Below are positions 9,694 to 18,449 of a stretch of 64,000 nucleotides of DNA, piece by piece (positions within the stretch are counted from its first letter, which is position 1; every line of letters begins with the position of its first letter). The notes under the pieces are model-generated. The model did no database searches, was not told where the DNA came from, and saw nothing but the letters and a program-made list of their open reading frames with translations. The stretch is from Saccharopolyspora aridisoli (GTDB taxonomy: Bacteria; Actinomycetota; Actinomycetes; Mycobacteriales; Pseudonocardiaceae): the NCBI RefSeq assembly GCF_004348445.1, contig NZ_SMKV01000003.1:218213-282212 (forward strand), written 5' to 3'. A program made the position numbers and the translations under genes.

Positions 9694-10722
9694 ATGACGA
9701 CCACGCCTGAGGCCCGCGACCTCGAACCCGACCCCGTTGACGACGCCGGCCGGACCAAGCGGGTCCTGCTGGCCAAGCCCCGCGGGTACTGCGCAGGTGT
9801 CGACCGCGCAGTCATCACCGTCGAGAAGGCGCTGGAGACCTACGGCCCGCCGGTCTACGTCCGCAAGGAGATCGTGCACAACCGGCATGTCGTGGACACC
9901 CTGACCGAGCGCGGCGTGATCTTCGTGGACGAGACCGACGAGGTGCCCGAGGGCGCGCTCGTGGTGTTCTCCGCGCACGGCGTGTCCCCGGCGGTCCACC
10001 AGGAGGCCGAGGAGCGCAAGCTCCGCACGATCGACGCCACCTGCCCGCTGGTGACGAAGGTGCACAAGGAGGTCAACCGCTTCGCGCGCGACGACTACGA
10101 CATCCTGCTGATCGGCCACGAGGGCCACGAGGAGGTCGAGGGCACCGCCGGTGAGGCGCCCGAGCGCGTGCAGCTGGTGGACAAGCCCGAGGACGTCGAC
10201 AAGGTGCAGGTCCGCGACCCGAGCAGGGTCGTCTGGCTGTCGCAGACCACCCTCAGCGTCGACGAGACCATGGAGCGGGTGGACCAGCTCACCGAGAAGT
10301 TCCCGACGTTGCAGGCCCCGCCCAGCGACGACATCTGCTACGCCACCTCGAACCGCCAGCAGGCGGTCAAGGTGATGGCCCCGCAGTGCGACCTGGTGAT
10401 CGTGGTGGGTTCGCAGAACTCCTCGAACTCCAAGCGGCTGGTCGAGGTCGCGCTGCAGGCCGGGGCGTCGGACTCGCACCTGGTCGACTACGCCTCGCAG
10501 ATCGAGGACGCCTGGCTGGACGGGGTGACCACGGTCGGCGTCACCAGCGGCGCGTCGGTTCCGGACGTGCTGGTGCTGCAGGTCCTGGACCACCTCGCCG
10601 AGCGCGGCTGGGGCGACGTCGAAGAGGTCACGACCGCCAACGAGAAGGTCACCTTCGCGCTGCCCCGCGAGCTCCGCAAGGACCTCGACGAGAACAAGGA
10701 CAACCCCAAGAGCGTCCGCTGA
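9694..10722 (+). CDS. ispH: 4-hydroxy-3-methylbut-2-enyl diphosphate reductase
   Basis: This is the final enzyme of the MEP isoprenoid pathway; it reduces HMBPP to IPP and DMAPP with a [4Fe-4S] cluster. The three cluster cysteines are visible at Cys33 (RGYCAGV), Cys117 (DATCPLV) and Cys215 ([10 protein letters not shown]). The substrate-binding segment [13 protein letters not shown] is also present. The 342-aa length from the ATG at 9694 is normal. The longer frame from 9634 would only add an unconserved Arg-rich tail. Electrons would come from ferredoxin, and the window encodes both a ferredoxin and a TrxR-like reductase, though no specific link is shown. It is followed by a symmetric terminator. 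Confidence 0.97.
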   Translation: MTTTPEARDLEPDPVDDAGRTKRVLLAKPRGYCAGVDRAVITVEKALETYGPPVYVRKEIVHNRHVVDTLTERGVIFVDETDEVPEGALVVFSAHGVSPAVHQEAEERKLRTIDATCPLVTKVHKEVNRFARDDYDILLIGHEGHEEVEGTAGEAPERVQLVDKPEDVDKVQVRDPSRVVWLSQTTLSVDETMERVDQLTEKFPTLQAPPSDDICYATSNRQQAVKVMAPQCDLVIVVGSQNSSNSKRLVEVALQAGASDSHLVDYASQIEDAWLDGVTTVGVTSGASVPDVLVLQVLDHLAERGWGDVEEVTTANEKVTFALPRELRKDLDENKDNPKSVR

Positions 10723-10740
10723 GCTGACCTCACGCGAGAG

Positions 10741-10775
10741 AGCCGCCCGGCTCCAGGACTCGGAGCCGGGCGGCT
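10741..10775. terminator. Bidirectional terminator between ispH and the DUF6542-like gene
   Basis: A 14-bp perfect stem (10741-10754 with 10762-10775) with a 7-base loop sits between two convergent genes. TCTTC follows on the plus strand. Confidence 0.85.
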
Positions 10776-10786
10776 TCTTCGCTTCT

Positions 10787-11671
10787 CTACGGGCCGGGAC
10801 GCCGGGGGCGGCCCCCCGGTGGTGGTTCCGGCGGGCGAGGCCGTCCTGGGCCGCCCTGGCGGGGCGGACGGGGGCCTCCAGCGCGCGGGTCGTTGGGGCG
10901 AGGACGTCCCGGCACGTCGCCGCGGCGCGGGGAGTCGCCCTTCGGGCGTCCCTGGGCCTCGCGCGGCCCGGTGCCCCGGGGCTCAGCGCGCCGGTCGCCA
11001 CCGCGGCCGTCGTCGCGCGGCTTGCGCTGGTCGCCGCTGGGTTTGCGCTCCCGGTCCGAGGCCGGGCGCTTGCGCGGTGCCTCGTCCCGCGCGGACTTCC
11101 TGCGCGGCGGCGGAACGGGTCTGGCCTTCTTGGTCTTGGCGTCGGGGTCGACGCCGAGGTCGAAGTCGTCGTCGTCGGTCTCGACCTTCTGCGTGACGAA
11201 CATCCGGAGCAGCCCGATGCCGAGCGCGACCGCGGTGGCTCCGGCCATGATCGGGAAGCTGGTGATCAGCGGGCGCGCGACCGACAGCGCCTTGCCCATG
11301 AAGCCCGCGCCCGAAGCGCTTCCCGATCCGGTGATGAGCACCAGCAGGGGCATCACGATGCCGAGAACGAGCGGTGGCTGCACCATCGGACCGAACACAC
11401 TTCGCCGCTGCACCAGCAGCACCGCAGCCAGACAACCGAGGAAGAAGCAGGTCTTGAAGATGAAACCGGGCTGTTTCCAGATCAAGGTGTCCAGCACGGT
11501 GCCGATCGCGGTCGGGACGGCAGCCAGCAACACGGCGCCCCACAGCGGCACCCCGTTGGTGCTGAACGCTGAGCGCGCACCCCATTCGGGCGCGCCATTA
11601 CCGGAAGTTGAAGCGCTCTGGCTCTCGCGGATCGCGGTCACGATCCCAACGGTAACGGTCCAGTACCCCAC
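10787..11671 (-). CDS. DUF6542-like membrane protein with disordered basic tail
   Basis: The 294-aa protein has about four membrane helices between residues 40 and 160 (for example AVLLAAVPTAIGTVLDTLIW, LVLGIVMPLLVLITG and AVALGIGLL). After these comes a cytoplasmic tail of about 125 residues rich in Arg, Pro, Gly and Asp, with many RPR/PRR runs. The position next to ispH and the domain order match the Rv1111c type of actinobacteria. The tail is low-complexity and probably disordered, and could bind nucleic acid or acidic lipids; that is inference. The start is uncertain: GTG at 11671 has AGAGGG nearby, and another GTG lies about 30 bases downstream. The function is unknown. Confidence 0.75.
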   Translation of the reverse strand: MGYWTVTVGIVTAIRESQSASTSGNGAPEWGARSAFSTNGVPLWGAVLLAAVPTAIGTVLDTLIWKQPGFIFKTCFFLGCLAAVLLVQRRSVFGPMVQPPLVLGIVMPLLVLITGSGSASGAGFMGKALSVARPLITSFPIMAGATAVALGIGLLRMFVTQKVETDDDDFDLGVDPDAKTKKARPVPPPRRKSARDEAPRKRPASDRERKPSGDQRKPRDDGRGGDRRAEPRGTGPREAQGRPKGDSPRRGDVPGRPRPNDPRAGGPRPPRQGGPGRPRPPEPPPGGRPRRPGP

Positions 11672-11803
11672 CGCGAGAGCCCTCTAGGGGAACGGGCGCA
11701 TCACCCCACGTCGGGTGATGGTTTCGACACCACGCGGCGTGATCGTCACGTGATCATCGTGCAGCCGAATGGATGCCGTATCGCTCGGTCGAACGTGTGA
11801 GCC

Positions 11804-11833
11804 TTGACACAGGGAGTGCGGCCATCTTAGCGT
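11804..11833 (+). promoter_or_regulatory. Promoter of the sugar ABC operon
   Basis: A consensus -35 TTGACA (11804-11809) is followed after 18 bases by a -10 TAGCGT (11828-11833). The same two hexamers at the same spacing precede the isomerase operon at 19488-19517. A LacI-type operator follows two bases later. Confidence 0.8.
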
Positions 11834-11835
11834 CC

Positions 11836-11851
11836 GAGCAATCGTTTTCTC
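11836..11851 (+). promoter_or_regulatory. LacI-family operator, site 1
   Basis: GAGCAATCGTTTTCTC is an imperfect palindrome (6 of 8 positions) centred on CG, the usual LacI/GalR shape. It sits directly after the -10 box, over the expected start point, where a bound repressor would block initiation. The exact reverse complement occurs at site 2 (19520-19535). Confidence 0.82.
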
Positions 11852-11881
11852 GCCTGCGTGAGCGACGAGACGGGGGTCGGA

Positions 11882-13468
11882 ATGAACACGGCGCCACCGC
11901 TGGTCGAGATGACCGGCATCACCAAGCGTTACGGCGGTGTGCTCGCCTGCGACGCGGTTGACCTGGCAGTTCGCGGCGGCGAGGTGCACGCTCTGCTCGG
12001 TGAGAACGGGGCGGGCAAGAGCACCTTGATGAAGGTCCTCTCCGGCGACATCACCGACCACGCCGGTGGGATCACCATCGAGGGTCACCCGGTCCAGTTC
12101 GGAAAACCCGCGGACGCGCAACACGCCGGGGTCGCGATGATCCACCAGGAACTCGACCTCGTCCCGGCCTTGAGCGTCGCCGAGAACCTCCACCTGGGAC
12201 GCGAACCGCGCACCCGGTTGGGCACCGTGGACCGGCGCGCGATGTCCGAGCGCACCCGGGAGTTGCTGCGGCGCACCGGGATCGAACTCGACCCGAACCG
12301 CCCTGTCGGCGAGCTGCGGGTCGGTGAGCAGCAGCTCGTCACCATCGCCCGCGCGCTGTCGCTGGAAGCCAAGGTGCTGATCATGGACGAGCCGACCTCG
12401 GCACTGTCCACAACGGAGGTCGACCGGCTCTTCGGCGTCATCGGCGAGCTGCGCCGCACCGGCACCGGCATCGTCTACATCTCGCACCGGATGGATGAGA
12501 TCGGCCAGGTCGCCGACCGCGCCACCGTGCTGCGCAACGGCCGCAAGGTCGCCGAGTTCGACGCGCAGGCGATGACCGCCGCGGAAGCCGCCGAGGCGAT
12601 GGTCGGCCACGCGGTGCAGACCCGCTTCCGCTCGCAGACCGTCGACATCGGCGGAGAACTGCTGAGCGTCAAGGGCTTCGCCGTCCACCCCCGCCGCGCG
12701 CGGGTCGGAAGGAGGGAACCCGACGGCATCGATCTGACCGTCCGCAGCGGCGAGATCGTCGGCCTGTGCGGACTGCTCGGAGCCGGGCGGACCGAACTGC
12801 TCGAATCGCTCTACGGCGCGGGCTCGACCGGGACCTGGGAAGGGGAGGTCTTGCTCGACGGGAAACCGGTGCGCCCGGCCGGGCCGAGGCAGGCGCTGCG
12901 CTCGGGGATCGCCTTCGTGCCGGAGGACCGGCGCAGCTCCGGGCTGGTGCTCGGGCACTCGGTGACCGCCAACACCGTGCTGTCGGTGCTGGACCGGCTG
13001 GGTGTCGCCGGAATGGTGCGCCGCAGGTCCGAACTCAGTGCGACCCGGCGCAGCGTCGACCAGCTCAAGGTCAAGCTCGACCGCATCTCCGACGCGGTCG
13101 GCACCCTCTCCGGCGGCAACCAGCAGAAGGTCGTCTTCGGGCGCATGCTGCTCACCGAGCCCCGTCTCCTGCTGCTCGACGACCCGACGCGGGGCGTGGA
13201 CATCGGTGCGAAGGCGGAGATCTACCAGTTGCTCTCGGAGATCGCCGGCCGTGGCATCGGCGTGCTGCTGGCCTCCTCGGAACTCCCCGAGCTGGTGGGG
13301 GTGTGCCACCGGGTGGTCGTGCTGCGTGGCGGGCGCAGCGTCGCCGAGTTCGACACCGCTCATGCGGGGGAGGCCGACCTGCTGGCAGCCGCGATGGGCG
13401 ATCGGAACGGGAATCCACCGGGGCCGGCGGTCGGCACCGGGCAGAGCACCGGGGGAGGTGCGAATTGA
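11882..13468 (+). CDS. Sugar ABC importer, double ATPase subunit (ribose/xylose type)
   Basis: The 528-aa protein carries two fused ABC domains, as in RbsA, AraG and XylG. The first has Walker A GENGAGKST, a signature-like region LRVGEQQLVTIARAL and Walker B VLIMDEPTSAL. The second has the degenerate P-loop GLLGAGRTE typical of this family, then TLSGGNQQKVVFGR and LLLDDPTRGVDIGAK. It powers import of a monosaccharide with the permease and binding protein that follow. I chose the ATG at 11882, with GGGGG upstream, over a GTG at 11858. It is preceded by a promoter and LacI operator, so transcription should be sugar-inducible. The permease start overlaps its stop codon. Confidence 0.94.
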   Translation: MNTAPPLVEMTGITKRYGGVLACDAVDLAVRGGEVHALLGENGAGKSTLMKVLSGDITDHAGGITIEGHPVQFGKPADAQHAGVAMIHQELDLVPALSVAENLHLGREPRTRLGTVDRRAMSERTRELLRRTGIELDPNRPVGELRVGEQQLVTIARALSLEAKVLIMDEPTSALSTTEVDRLFGVIGELRRTGTGIVYISHRMDEIGQVADRATVLRNGRKVAEFDAQAMTAAEAAEAMVGHAVQTRFRSQTVDIGGELLSVKGFAVHPRRARVGRREPDGIDLTVRSGEIVGLCGLLGAGRTELLESLYGAGSTGTWEGEVLLDGKPVRPAGPRQALRSGIAFVPEDRRSSGLVLGHSVTANTVLSVLDRLGVAGMVRRRSELSATRRSVDQLKVKLDRISDAVGTLSGGNQQKVVFGRMLLTEPRLLLLDDPTRGVDIGAKAEIYQLLSEIAGRGIGVLLASSELPELVGVCHRVVVLRGGRSVAEFDTAHAGEADLLAAAMGDRNGNPPGPAVGTGQSTGGGAN

Positions 13469-14505
13469 GCAATCAGACGGAGCAGCGGCCCGTGCCCGGA
13501 GATCTGCCCGCGCAGCGTTCCAAGCGGACCGACACCGTCGAGACCCTGTTCAAGTTCCAGAGTTTCTTCGGTCTGGTCGCGGTGTTCATCGCGGCGGTGA
13601 TCTTCTCACCCCGCAACGACGGCGAAATCCTGTTCCTGAGCAGCGACAACCTGTTCAACATCGTGCGCGCGGTCTCCGAGATCGGGATCATCGCGATCGG
13701 GCTGACCTTCGTGATCCTCATCGGCGGGATCGACTTGTCGGTCGGGTCGGTGCTGGGGCTGGCGGCGGTCGGTTCCGCCGTGCTGTTGGTCAACAGCGGG
13801 TACGGCGTGTGGGCCACGGTCGTCGTCGTGCTGCTGGCCGGAATCGCCTTCGGGTTCCTGCAGGGTGCCGCGGTGGCGCTGCTGGGGGTGCAGGCGTTCA
13901 TCGTCACCCTGGCCGGATTGCAGATCGCGCGCGGACTCGCGCGCATGTGGTCCGGCGGCGAGACCGTGCAGATCTCCTACGGAGACGGGCCGGGACAGGC
14001 CCCGATGCTGTTCTCGCTGCTGGGGGAGCGGACCTTCGGCGGCGTGGTGCCCATACCGGCGCTGATCTTCGCCGCGGTGGCCGTGATCGCGATCCTGTTC
14101 CTGCGCTCCAGCGCCTACTCCCGGCACCTCTACGCGATCGGCGGGAACGAGAAGGCGGCTCGGCTCTCGGGCGTGCCGGTGAACCGGGTCAAGATCATCG
14201 CTTTCGTCATCGCGGGGTTCTGCGCTGCGCTGGCCGGCATCGTGCACGCAGGTCAGCTCAACGCGGGCAGCCCCAACGACGGAACCGCCTACGAACTCGA
14301 CGGGATCGCCGCGGTGGTCGTCGGCGGCACCAGCCTGGCCGGCGGCCGAGGTTCGGTGATCGGCACCATCGCCGGTGCGCTGCTGCTCGGCATCCTCAAC
14401 AACATCTTGAGCCTGAACAGCGTCAACACCGATCTGCAACTGCTGATCAAGGGTCTGGTGATCGTCGCGGCGGCGGCGCTGCAGCGCCTGCGCCCCACGG
14501 CCTGA
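13465..14505 (+). CDS. Sugar ABC importer, permease (RbsC family)
   Basis: This 346-aa polytopic membrane protein has roughly 8-10 helices (for example GIIAIGLTFVILIGGIDLSV and ALIFAAVAVIAILFL). It contains the family motif GIDLSVGSVLG and the coupling-helix region YAIGGNEKAARLSGVPV. A TTG start at 13465 overlaps the stop of the ATPase gene and is preceded by GGGGAGG (13452-13458), so the two are translationally coupled. It forms the channel for the sugar imported by this system. It is 24 bases from the binding-protein gene. Confidence 0.92.
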   Translation: MSNQTEQRPVPGDLPAQRSKRTDTVETLFKFQSFFGLVAVFIAAVIFSPRNDGEILFLSSDNLFNIVRAVSEIGIIAIGLTFVILIGGIDLSVGSVLGLAAVGSAVLLVNSGYGVWATVVVVLLAGIAFGFLQGAAVALLGVQAFIVTLAGLQIARGLARMWSGGETVQISYGDGPGQAPMLFSLLGERTFGGVVPIPALIFAAVAVIAILFLRSSAYSRHLYAIGGNEKAARLSGVPVNRVKIIAFVIAGFCAALAGIVHAGQLNAGSPNDGTAYELDGIAAVVVGGTSLAGGRGSVIGTIAGALLLGILNNILSLNSVNTDLQLLIKGLVIVAAAALQRLRPTA

Positions 14506-14529
14506 GCCGGATCCACCGAAGGGAGCACG

Positions 14530-15537
14530 ATGCGCAAGACAACGAAGTCCTTGGTCGCAATCACGTGCGCCGCGGTCGCGTTCGCCGCCGCCGGTTGCGG
14601 GACGACCAGCGAGAACACCGGTCAGGTCCAGGTCCAGGACCCGACGAAGGGCTGCCAGGGCGCCAACGGCAAGTACACGATCGGGATGAGCCAGGCGAAC
14701 CTCGCCGAGCCGTACCGGGTGCGGATGGACGACGACATCCGCAAGGCCGCGCAGAAGGTCCCGCAGTTCGAGGAGGTGCAGTTCTCCGACGCTGCGAAGG
14801 ACAACTCCAAGCAGGTCACCGACGTCGAGAACTTCATGACCAAGCAGGTCGACCTGCTGATGATCTCGCCGAACGAGGCGGCGCCGCTGACCGATGTGGT
14901 GCGCAAGGCCTACAACCAGGGCATCCCCGTCGTGGTGCTGGACCGCAAGGTCGACGGTGAGGCGTACACGACCTACATCGGCGCGGACAACGTCGCCATC
15001 GGCAAGCAGGCGGGCGAGTTCTTCAAGAAGGCGCTGCTGCCGCAGGGCGGCAAGATCGTGCAGATCAAGGGCCTCTCCGGCTCCACACCGGCCGCTGAGC
15101 GGGAAGAGGGCTTCAAGCAGGGCATCGCGGGCTCCAAGATCGAGGTCGTGGCCACCGCCGACGGCGAGTGGGAGCGCTCGGTCGGGCAGCAGAAGATGGA
15201 CGCGCTGCTCAAGGCCCACCCGGACGTCCAGGCCGTGTACTCGCAGAACGATCCGATGGCCGAGGGCGCCTGGCTGGCCGCGCAGGCCGCCAACCGCCCG
15301 GACCTGAAGTTCGTGGGCATCGACGGCCTGCCGATCCCCTCCGGCGGGATCAAGGCGGTGGAGGAGGGCCGGCTGCAGGCCACGAACCTCTACCCGACGG
15401 GTGGCGCGGAGGCCGTCGAGGCGGCCAAGAAGATCCTGGTCGACTGCCAGCAGGTGCCCAAGATCCAGACGCTGGGAACCGAACTGATCACGAAGGACAA
15501 CGCGGCCGAGGTGTACGGCCGGCTCAACCAGGATTAG
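14530..15537 (+). CDS. Sugar-binding lipoprotein (periplasmic-binding type 1)
   Basis: The 335-aa protein has a lipoprotein signal peptide with lipobox FAAAGC (lipid-modified Cys23), so it is tethered outside the membrane. The mature domain follows the RbsB pattern: YTIGMSQANLAEPYRVRM at the start, a sugar-contact segment VVVLDRKVDGE, and a hinge and second lobe with VYSQNDPMAEGAW and FVGIDGLP. It delivers its ligand to the permease above. Family membership points to a monosaccharide such as a pentose, but the ligand cannot be read from sequence. AGGGAG precedes the ATG at 14530. A strong terminator at 15612-15644 closes the three-gene operon. Confidence 0.92.
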   Translation: MRKTTKSLVAITCAAVAFAAAGCGTTSENTGQVQVQDPTKGCQGANGKYTIGMSQANLAEPYRVRMDDDIRKAAQKVPQFEEVQFSDAAKDNSKQVTDVENFMTKQVDLLMISPNEAAPLTDVVRKAYNQGIPVVVLDRKVDGEAYTTYIGADNVAIGKQAGEFFKKALLPQGGKIVQIKGLSGSTPAAEREEGFKQGIAGSKIEVVATADGEWERSVGQQKMDALLKAHPDVQAVYSQNDPMAEGAWLAAQAANRPDLKFVGIDGLPIPSGGIKAVEEGRLQATNLYPTGGAEAVEAAKKILVDCQQVPKIQTLGTELITKDNAAEVYGRLNQD

Positions 15538-15611
15538 AAGCCGAAGTGGACGCGAACTCCTCCGGGTAGCAACGAGGCGCGGAACGGGCCGCGTCGCGCC
15601 GGACCGAGGAC

Positions 15612-15644
15612 AGGCCGCAGCGCTCGTTCCGAGTGCTGCGGCCT
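15612..15644 (+). terminator. Terminator of the sugar ABC operon
   Basis: A 15-bp stem (15612-15626 with 15630-15644, one G-T pair) with a TTC loop is followed by TTTTC. Confidence 0.88.
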
Positions 15645-15976
15645 TTTCGTGCCGCGAGAATCCGGAGCACTGGTTCGATACACCGAATTCCGCTGCCCGG
15701 CAGCTAAAAACACCTGGTTGGCGGCTGTCGTGAGTACGACACACCAGAGACCATCTTATTGAGTGATTTCGCGTATCGATGACTATTCCGTGCCCGTTGT
15801 TTGGTTGCCGTCCGGGAGGCCATTTCTTACGCTGCGCTAGATCGCGCTTTGAGATCTTGCCGGGTCCGAGTCGGTTGGAAACCACTGAGTTAGAGCGCAT
15901 CACGATTCACGGAACCGGAATCAGCGGCAGAACTGTCTGCGGTGGACAGCGCTGTCCGCAGGGGAGGGCGAGCACG
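15645..15976 (+). promoter_or_regulatory. Leader region of the DUF2961 gene with two inverted repeats
   Basis: This 330-base stretch without a gene is richer in A+T than its surroundings. It holds TGTCGT-GAGT-ACGACA (15726-15741), an operator-like inverted repeat. It also holds a perfect 14-bp palindrome GGACAGCGCTGTCC (15944-15957), 19 bases before the start codon and just ahead of the ribosome site GGGGAGGG. Neither resembles the LacI sites at 11836 and 19520. I cannot place a confident -35/-10 pair. Confidence 0.5.
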
Positions 15977-18295
15977 ATGACAGAACGCTCCGCACCGTCG
16001 CGAAGCGACGCCCGCCGGCGGTACCGCCGGCTCGCCGCCTACCTGGGTGTCTTCTCGCTCGCCGCTGCCGCGGTGATCGCCGACGCCGGGTTCGCGAGCG
16101 TCCGAGCCCACGCCCAGCAACCTGCGCCGCCGAGCAAGGGCCAGGTCGGCTGGGACTCCTACCGAGACCTCGACGGGATGCCGCGACTGCGCGGCGCCGA
16201 GCAGTCCTTGCAGTTCTCCAGCTACGACCGCTCCGGCGGCAACGACGACGGATTCGAGGGCACCTACTCCTGCCTGCGCGAATCGGCGCGGGGATGCGTG
16301 ATCGCCGAGCACACCGGGCCGGGTGAGATCTCCGGCCTGTGGAGCACACGCGAGCCGATGGGCGACGTCACGGCGACCGGAAACCTCGTCGTCGAGCTCG
16401 ACGGCCGCACGGTGCTCGACGCGCCGTTCGCCGACGTGGTCAGCGGCAAGGTCGGAGCGCCGTTCGTGTGGCCGCTGGTGGGCAACGCCGACGACGCCGC
16501 AGGCGGTGTGGTCAGCAAGGTGCCGATGCCGTTCCGCGAATCGATGCGCGTCACCGTGCGCAACAACCCGGACTTCTACCACGTGAACTACCGGACCTTC
16601 CCCGACGCGGAAGGTGTCGAGACCTTCGATCCCGCGGACCCGGCCACAGACGTGCTGACGAAGCTGCGGGGCTTCGGCGTGGCCGATCCGAAGAACGCCA
16701 CCGGCGGAACACCGGTGCGCAGCGACTTCGGTCTGGCCCCCGGCGGCGTGCACACCGTCGCCGAGGTGAGCGGACCGGCGCGGATCAACCAGCTGCGGGT
16801 GCGCTTGCCGCAGGTGGTTGCGGCTCCCCAGGTCGTCGACGACGGCATGGCCTTCGGTCAGGGCGGCGGCAGCCGGTTCCGGATGCGCGTGGACCCGAAC
16901 AACGAGGGCGTCCGCGTGATCCGGCGGTTCGACCCGCAGGTCGCCGACCAGGTCGCGAGCATGGCGGTCAACGGCCAGGTGGTGGGTGAGTGGCGCAGCG
17001 GTGCGGCCGCTCCCGGCCAGTGGGGAGTGCAGTCGATCGACGTGCCCGCCCACATCACCGCCGGTGAGTCCTCGGTCGAGGTCGACAACCGGTTCGTCTC
17101 GTCCTCCTTGGACGTCAACGAGTTCCGCTACGACGTGCAGAGCCTGGTCAACGGCGAGTGGGTCCGCACCGACGTGCTCGACCTCGGCCCCGGGCACCCG
17201 GGTGAGGAGAGCGCGCACGGCTACCAGATCGACAACCCGGTCTTCGAGCGCTCCCGGCTGTCCGGGAGGTACACGATCCCGCCCGAGCAGGTCGCGGCCT
17301 CCGACGAGGTGCTGACCTCCGCGCGCCTGCGCGTCACCTTCGACGGCGAGACCACTGTGGACGCTCCCATCGGCGAGTTCTTCGGCACCGGGCTCGGCGA
17401 GTACGACGTGCGCACGATGATGAGCTCGGTCGATCCCGGACAGGACGGCTGGTACACGGCGTGGTGGCCGATGCCGTTCAACGAGAGCGCCAAGGTGGAG
17501 ATCGTCAACGGCAGCGGCATCCCGATCGAGGGGGCCACGGCCGAGGTCGTCACCGGGCCCGGCGGCGTCGACGAGGGCAGCGGCCACTTCCACGCCACGC
17601 ACAAGCGCGGCAACACGGTTCCCGGTCGGGACTGGAACTTCCTCGACCCCGGCGGGGCGGGAACGTTCTACGGGGTCACCCACACCATGCGCGGCCTGAT
17701 CCCGCTCAACGAGACCAAGGCGAGCGTGCTGCCGCACTCCACGCGGCAGACGGCGTCCAACCCGCGCAACTACCTGGAGGGCGACGAGCGGTTCTACGTC
17801 GACGGGGCCGAGGAACCCGCGTGGCACGGGACCGGGACCGAGGACTTCTACGAGTCGGGCTGGTACTTCCGGTTCGGCACGACGTTCTCGATGCCGCAGG
17901 CGGGCAACCCCGGCCACGAGGTGAACCAGGACGGCTGCCAGTACGACTGCACCGGCGCCTACCGGCTGATGGTGGGCGACGCGGTGTCCTTCCGGAACGG
18001 GCTGGTCGCGGGCATCGAACACGGCCCGGCCAACGACGAACCGGGCGACTACAGCTCCACGGCCTACTGGTACGGGGCTCCGGTCGGTCGCAGCCTGCCA
18101 GCGGGCCCACCGCCACCGGAGGTACCGCCGGCCCTCCCACCGGCACCGCCGGCCCCGACCCAGCCCCCGTCACAACCGGCTCCGACGGCGCCGCAGGAGC
18201 CGGGCCGACCGACGTCCACCGGCTCGACGCCACCGGACTCGGGCACGACTGAGCCGTCGAGTGAGAGCAACGGTCTCCTGCCGAGCTCGAACTGA
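15977..18295 (+). CDS. Secreted DUF2961 (GH172-like) protein, candidate furanosidase
   Basis: The 772-aa protein has an N-terminal export segment (about residues 20-48, ending AHA) and two related jelly-roll-like halves. Both carry an MPF(R/N)ES(A/M) block (VPMPFRESMRV and WPMPFNESAKV). The family hallmark GTGTEDFYESGWYF follows, with the conserved Glu622. The region SSTAYWYG closes the domain. A Pro/Thr/Ser-rich tail of about 65 residues has no sortase motif. From memory, DUF2961 now includes glycoside hydrolase family 172, with alpha-D-fructofuranosidases and exo-alpha-D-arabinofuranosidases active on mycobacterial arabinan. The neighbouring importer, isomerase and kinase fit a pentose-releasing enzyme. 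Substrate specificity is inference. GGGGAGGG precedes the ATG at 15977. Confidence 0.82.
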   Translation: MTERSAPSRSDARRRYRRLAAYLGVFSLAAAAVIADAGFASVRAHAQQPAPPSKGQVGWDSYRDLDGMPRLRGAEQSLQFSSYDRSGGNDDGFEGTYSCLRESARGCVIAEHTGPGEISGLWSTREPMGDVTATGNLVVELDGRTVLDAPFADVVSGKVGAPFVWPLVGNADDAAGGVVSKVPMPFRESMRVTVRNNPDFYHVNYRTFPDAEGVETFDPADPATDVLTKLRGFGVADPKNATGGTPVRSDFGLAPGGVHTVAEVSGPARINQLRVRLPQVVAAPQVVDDGMAFGQGGGSRFRMRVDPNNEGVRVIRRFDPQVADQVASMAVNGQVVGEWRSGAAAPGQWGVQSIDVPAHITAGESSVEVDNRFVSSSLDVNEFRYDVQSLVNGEWVRTDVLDLGPGHPGEESAHGYQIDNPVFERSRLSGRYTIPPEQVAASDEVLTSARLRVTFDGETTVDAPIGEFFGTGLGEYDVRTMMSSVDPGQDGWYTAWWPMPFNESAKVEIVNGSGIPIEGATAEVVTGPGGVDEGSGHFHATHKRGNTVPGRDWNFLDPGGAGTFYGVTHTMRGLIPLNETKASVLPHSTRQTASNPRNYLEGDERFYVDGAEEPAWHGTGTEDFYESGWYFRFGTTFSMPQAGNPGHEVNQDGCQYDCTGAYRLMVGDAVSFRNGLVAGIEHGPANDEPGDYSSTAYWYGAPVGRSLPAGPPPPEVPPALPPAPPAPTQPPSQPAPTAPQEPGRPTSTGSTPPDSGTTEPSSESNGLLPSSN

Positions 18296-18308
18296 TCGCT
18301 CGCGAAAC

Positions 18309-18342
18309 CGGTGCCCGGATCTCACCGCAGATCCGGGCACCG
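18309..18342. terminator. Bidirectional terminator between the DUF2961 gene and lacI
   Basis: A 14-bp perfect stem (18309-18322 with 18329-18342) with a 6-base loop sits between convergent genes. ATTTCC follows on the plus strand. Confidence 0.85.
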
Positions 18343-18449
18343 ATTTCCGCTACCGGCGGATCGGTCGGGCCCGGCGTTCGCTCCTGGAACACGTCAGTCC
18401 TGGTCCAACCGCCCGTGATCGATGTCCTCTTCGTCCGGTCGGTTCGCCG

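Noticed and set aside
11700..11719. Hairpin ATCACCC/GGGTGAT upstream of the importer promoter
   Set aside because: Only 7 bp, no gene ends here, and no partner site elsewhere; likely chance.
13606..15903. A 765-codon minus-strand open frame across the permease and binding-protein genes
   Set aside because: It runs antisense to two well-supported genes, with repetitive Arg/Asp/His/Leu composition typical of reverse-frame artefacts.
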